Shown one piece after another: positions 63,391-64,000 of a stretch of DNA of 64,000 nucleotides. The stretch is taken from contig NZ_JAPUDY010000099.1 of the NCBI RefSeq assembly GCF_027492855.1, positions 62,001-126,000 on the forward strand, in the 5' to 3' direction. The first letter of the stretch is position 1. The number at the start of each line of letters is the position of its first letter. Both the position numbers and the translations under genes were made by a program. This stretch comes from Acidovorax sp. GTDB taxonomy: Bacteria > Pseudomonadota > Gammaproteobacteria > Burkholderiales > Burkholderiaceae_C. The notes beneath the pieces are model-generated. The model was not told the origin of the DNA. It did no database searches and saw nothing but the letters and a program-made list of their open reading frames with translations.

Positions 63391-64000
63391 TCGACGAACC
63401 GCAATTGCTCGAACGGCAGCGCCTGTTTGACCAGGATCACGGTGCAGGGCGCATCGCGCGCCACGCGCATGGGCACGGTGGCGATGAAGCGCTGGGTTTG
63501 CAGCCCGTGCGTGGCTGCGCCCAAAATCATCATGCCCACGTGGTTGCTGGCGGCGTAGCGCACCAGCGCCTGGGCCACGTCGCCCGCTTCGAGCACGTGG
63601 TAGCTCACGGCATGGCCGCTCAGGTCCAGCCCCTGGGTCCATTGGCGCAGGCGCGCCATGTGCTGGCGGTGCAGGGTGGTTTCGCTGCGGTTGCTGTCGC
63701 TGGTGCTGCTGGCGCCGGGCGAGATCACTGTCACGCAGGCCAGCCGCGCGCCGGGGCGTATGCCCAGCGAGCGGGCCACGGCCTGGCGCAGTGAGTACAG
63801 CGTGGCATCGCTCACGTCGGTGTGGGGCACGGCCACCATGAGGATGGGCGTGTCTTCGATCTGCTGCGAGGGCAGGGGGCTGGGTGTGTATTGCATGCCC
63901 GCTGCACGCAGCCAGCGCTTGAAATGGGTGCGCAGCGGTGTGCGTTCGGTGCGTTCGCCTCGGTCGGTGATGGGTACTTGCTCGGGGTGGGTCAGGTCAA
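63363..64000 (-). CDS. Universal stress protein domain of a longer protein, 5' part outside window
   Basis: The Usp domain runs from TPILMVAVPHTDVSDATLYS to VGMMILGAATHGLQTQRFIA and ARDAPCTVILVKQ; the glycine-rich ATP loop G-2X-G-9X-G-S/T is reduced. An ATG at 63896 could start a 177-residue stand-alone Usp, but the frame stays open to the window edge and reads DLTHPEQVPITDRGERTERT then FKRWLRAAG. This looks like the linker of the kinase/Usp fusions found in this bacterial group, so the gene probably continues beyond the window. The last codons overlap the regulator pseudogene. Confidence 0.75.
   Translation of the reverse strand, partial: DLTHPEQVPITDRGERTERTPLRTHFKRWLRAAGMQYTPSPLPSQQIEDTPILMVAVPHTDVSDATLYSLRQAVARSLGIRPGARLACVTVISPGASSTSDSNRSETTLHRQHMARLRQWTQGLDLSGHAVSYHVLEAGDVAQALVRYAASNHVGMMILGAATHGLQTQRFIATVPMRVARDAPCTVILVKQALPFEQLRFVDQPETSAFS

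Overview
The window reads as a GC-rich betaproteobacterial chromosome of the Comamonadaceae type (Acidovorax-like). The reasons are the gene content (Bug/TctC receptors without partners, a CoA-dependent anthranilate pathway, Liv-type ABC transporters next to CoA ligases, IPTL-CTERM proteins with an exosortase H) and a family of short palindromic repeats (GCGCTT-N7-AAGCGC) of a kind I recall from that group. The taxonomic call is an inference. No rRNA, tRNA, CRISPR array or transposase was found.

Layout. (1) 1-10 kb holds aromatic catabolism linked to tryptophan. A cut-off 3-hydroxyanthranilate dioxygenase gene and an aspartate dehydrogenase gene sit near a minus-strand operon for 2-aminobenzoyl-CoA degradation: monooxygenase/reductase, MarR regulator, enoyl-CoA hydratase, acyl-CoA dehydrogenase, 2-aminobenzoate-CoA ligase, RidA. 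An Lrp/AsnC regulator and a DMT exporter gene lie between the two. (2) 10-13 kb carries a DUF1840 gene and two Bug receptors. (3) 13-22 kb is one long minus-strand operon: acyl-CoA ligase, LivG, LivH, LivM, substrate receptor, LivF, PaaK-like ligase, apparently for uptake and CoA activation of an organic acid. (4) 22-28 kb has ExeA/GspB secretion genes, an orphan receptor divergent from a Crp-type regulator, and a chemoreceptor. (5) 28.7-32.6 kb is a translationally coupled trio: DUF4394 lipoprotein, cupredoxin-like protein, membrane GGDEF/EAL protein. (6) 32.6-39.2 kb is housekeeping: rRNA pseudouridine synthase, lipase-like protein, DHH phosphoesterase, aquaporin, HtpG. (7) 39.7-48.1 kb is an exosortase H locus: a 1168-residue DUF11-repeat surface protein with an IPTLSEWG C-terminal sorting signal, XrtH, its membrane partner, an orphan response regulator, an SrkA-like kinase, and a second IPTL-CTERM protein. 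(8) 48.2-50.9 kb is a head-to-head histidine kinase/response regulator pair.

(9) 50.9-63.2 kb looks acquired. It is visibly more AT-rich in parts and carries a MocR regulator, a cupin, a Tsx-like porin, a b-type membrane protein, a molybdopterin oxidoreductase with its cytochrome b, a LuxR protein with two degenerate HD-GYP lobes, a VAO-type flavin oxidase, an esterase and a PPOX-fold protein. It is bracketed by two diverged copies of the 3' end of the response-regulator gene overlapping, tail to tail, the 3' end of a universal-stress-protein gene. On the left the regulator is intact and the Usp tail is vestigial; on the right the Usp gene is intact and the regulator is a pseudogene. This points to insertion into (or duplication around) that gene junction. 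(10) The window ends in the Usp domain of a longer protein.

The most notable items are the exosortase H locus with two substrates, the junction duplication around the 12 kb island, the repeat family that has entered three reading frames, the cupredoxin/c-di-GMP operon, and a likely leaderless MarR-controlled promoter for the anthranilate operon.
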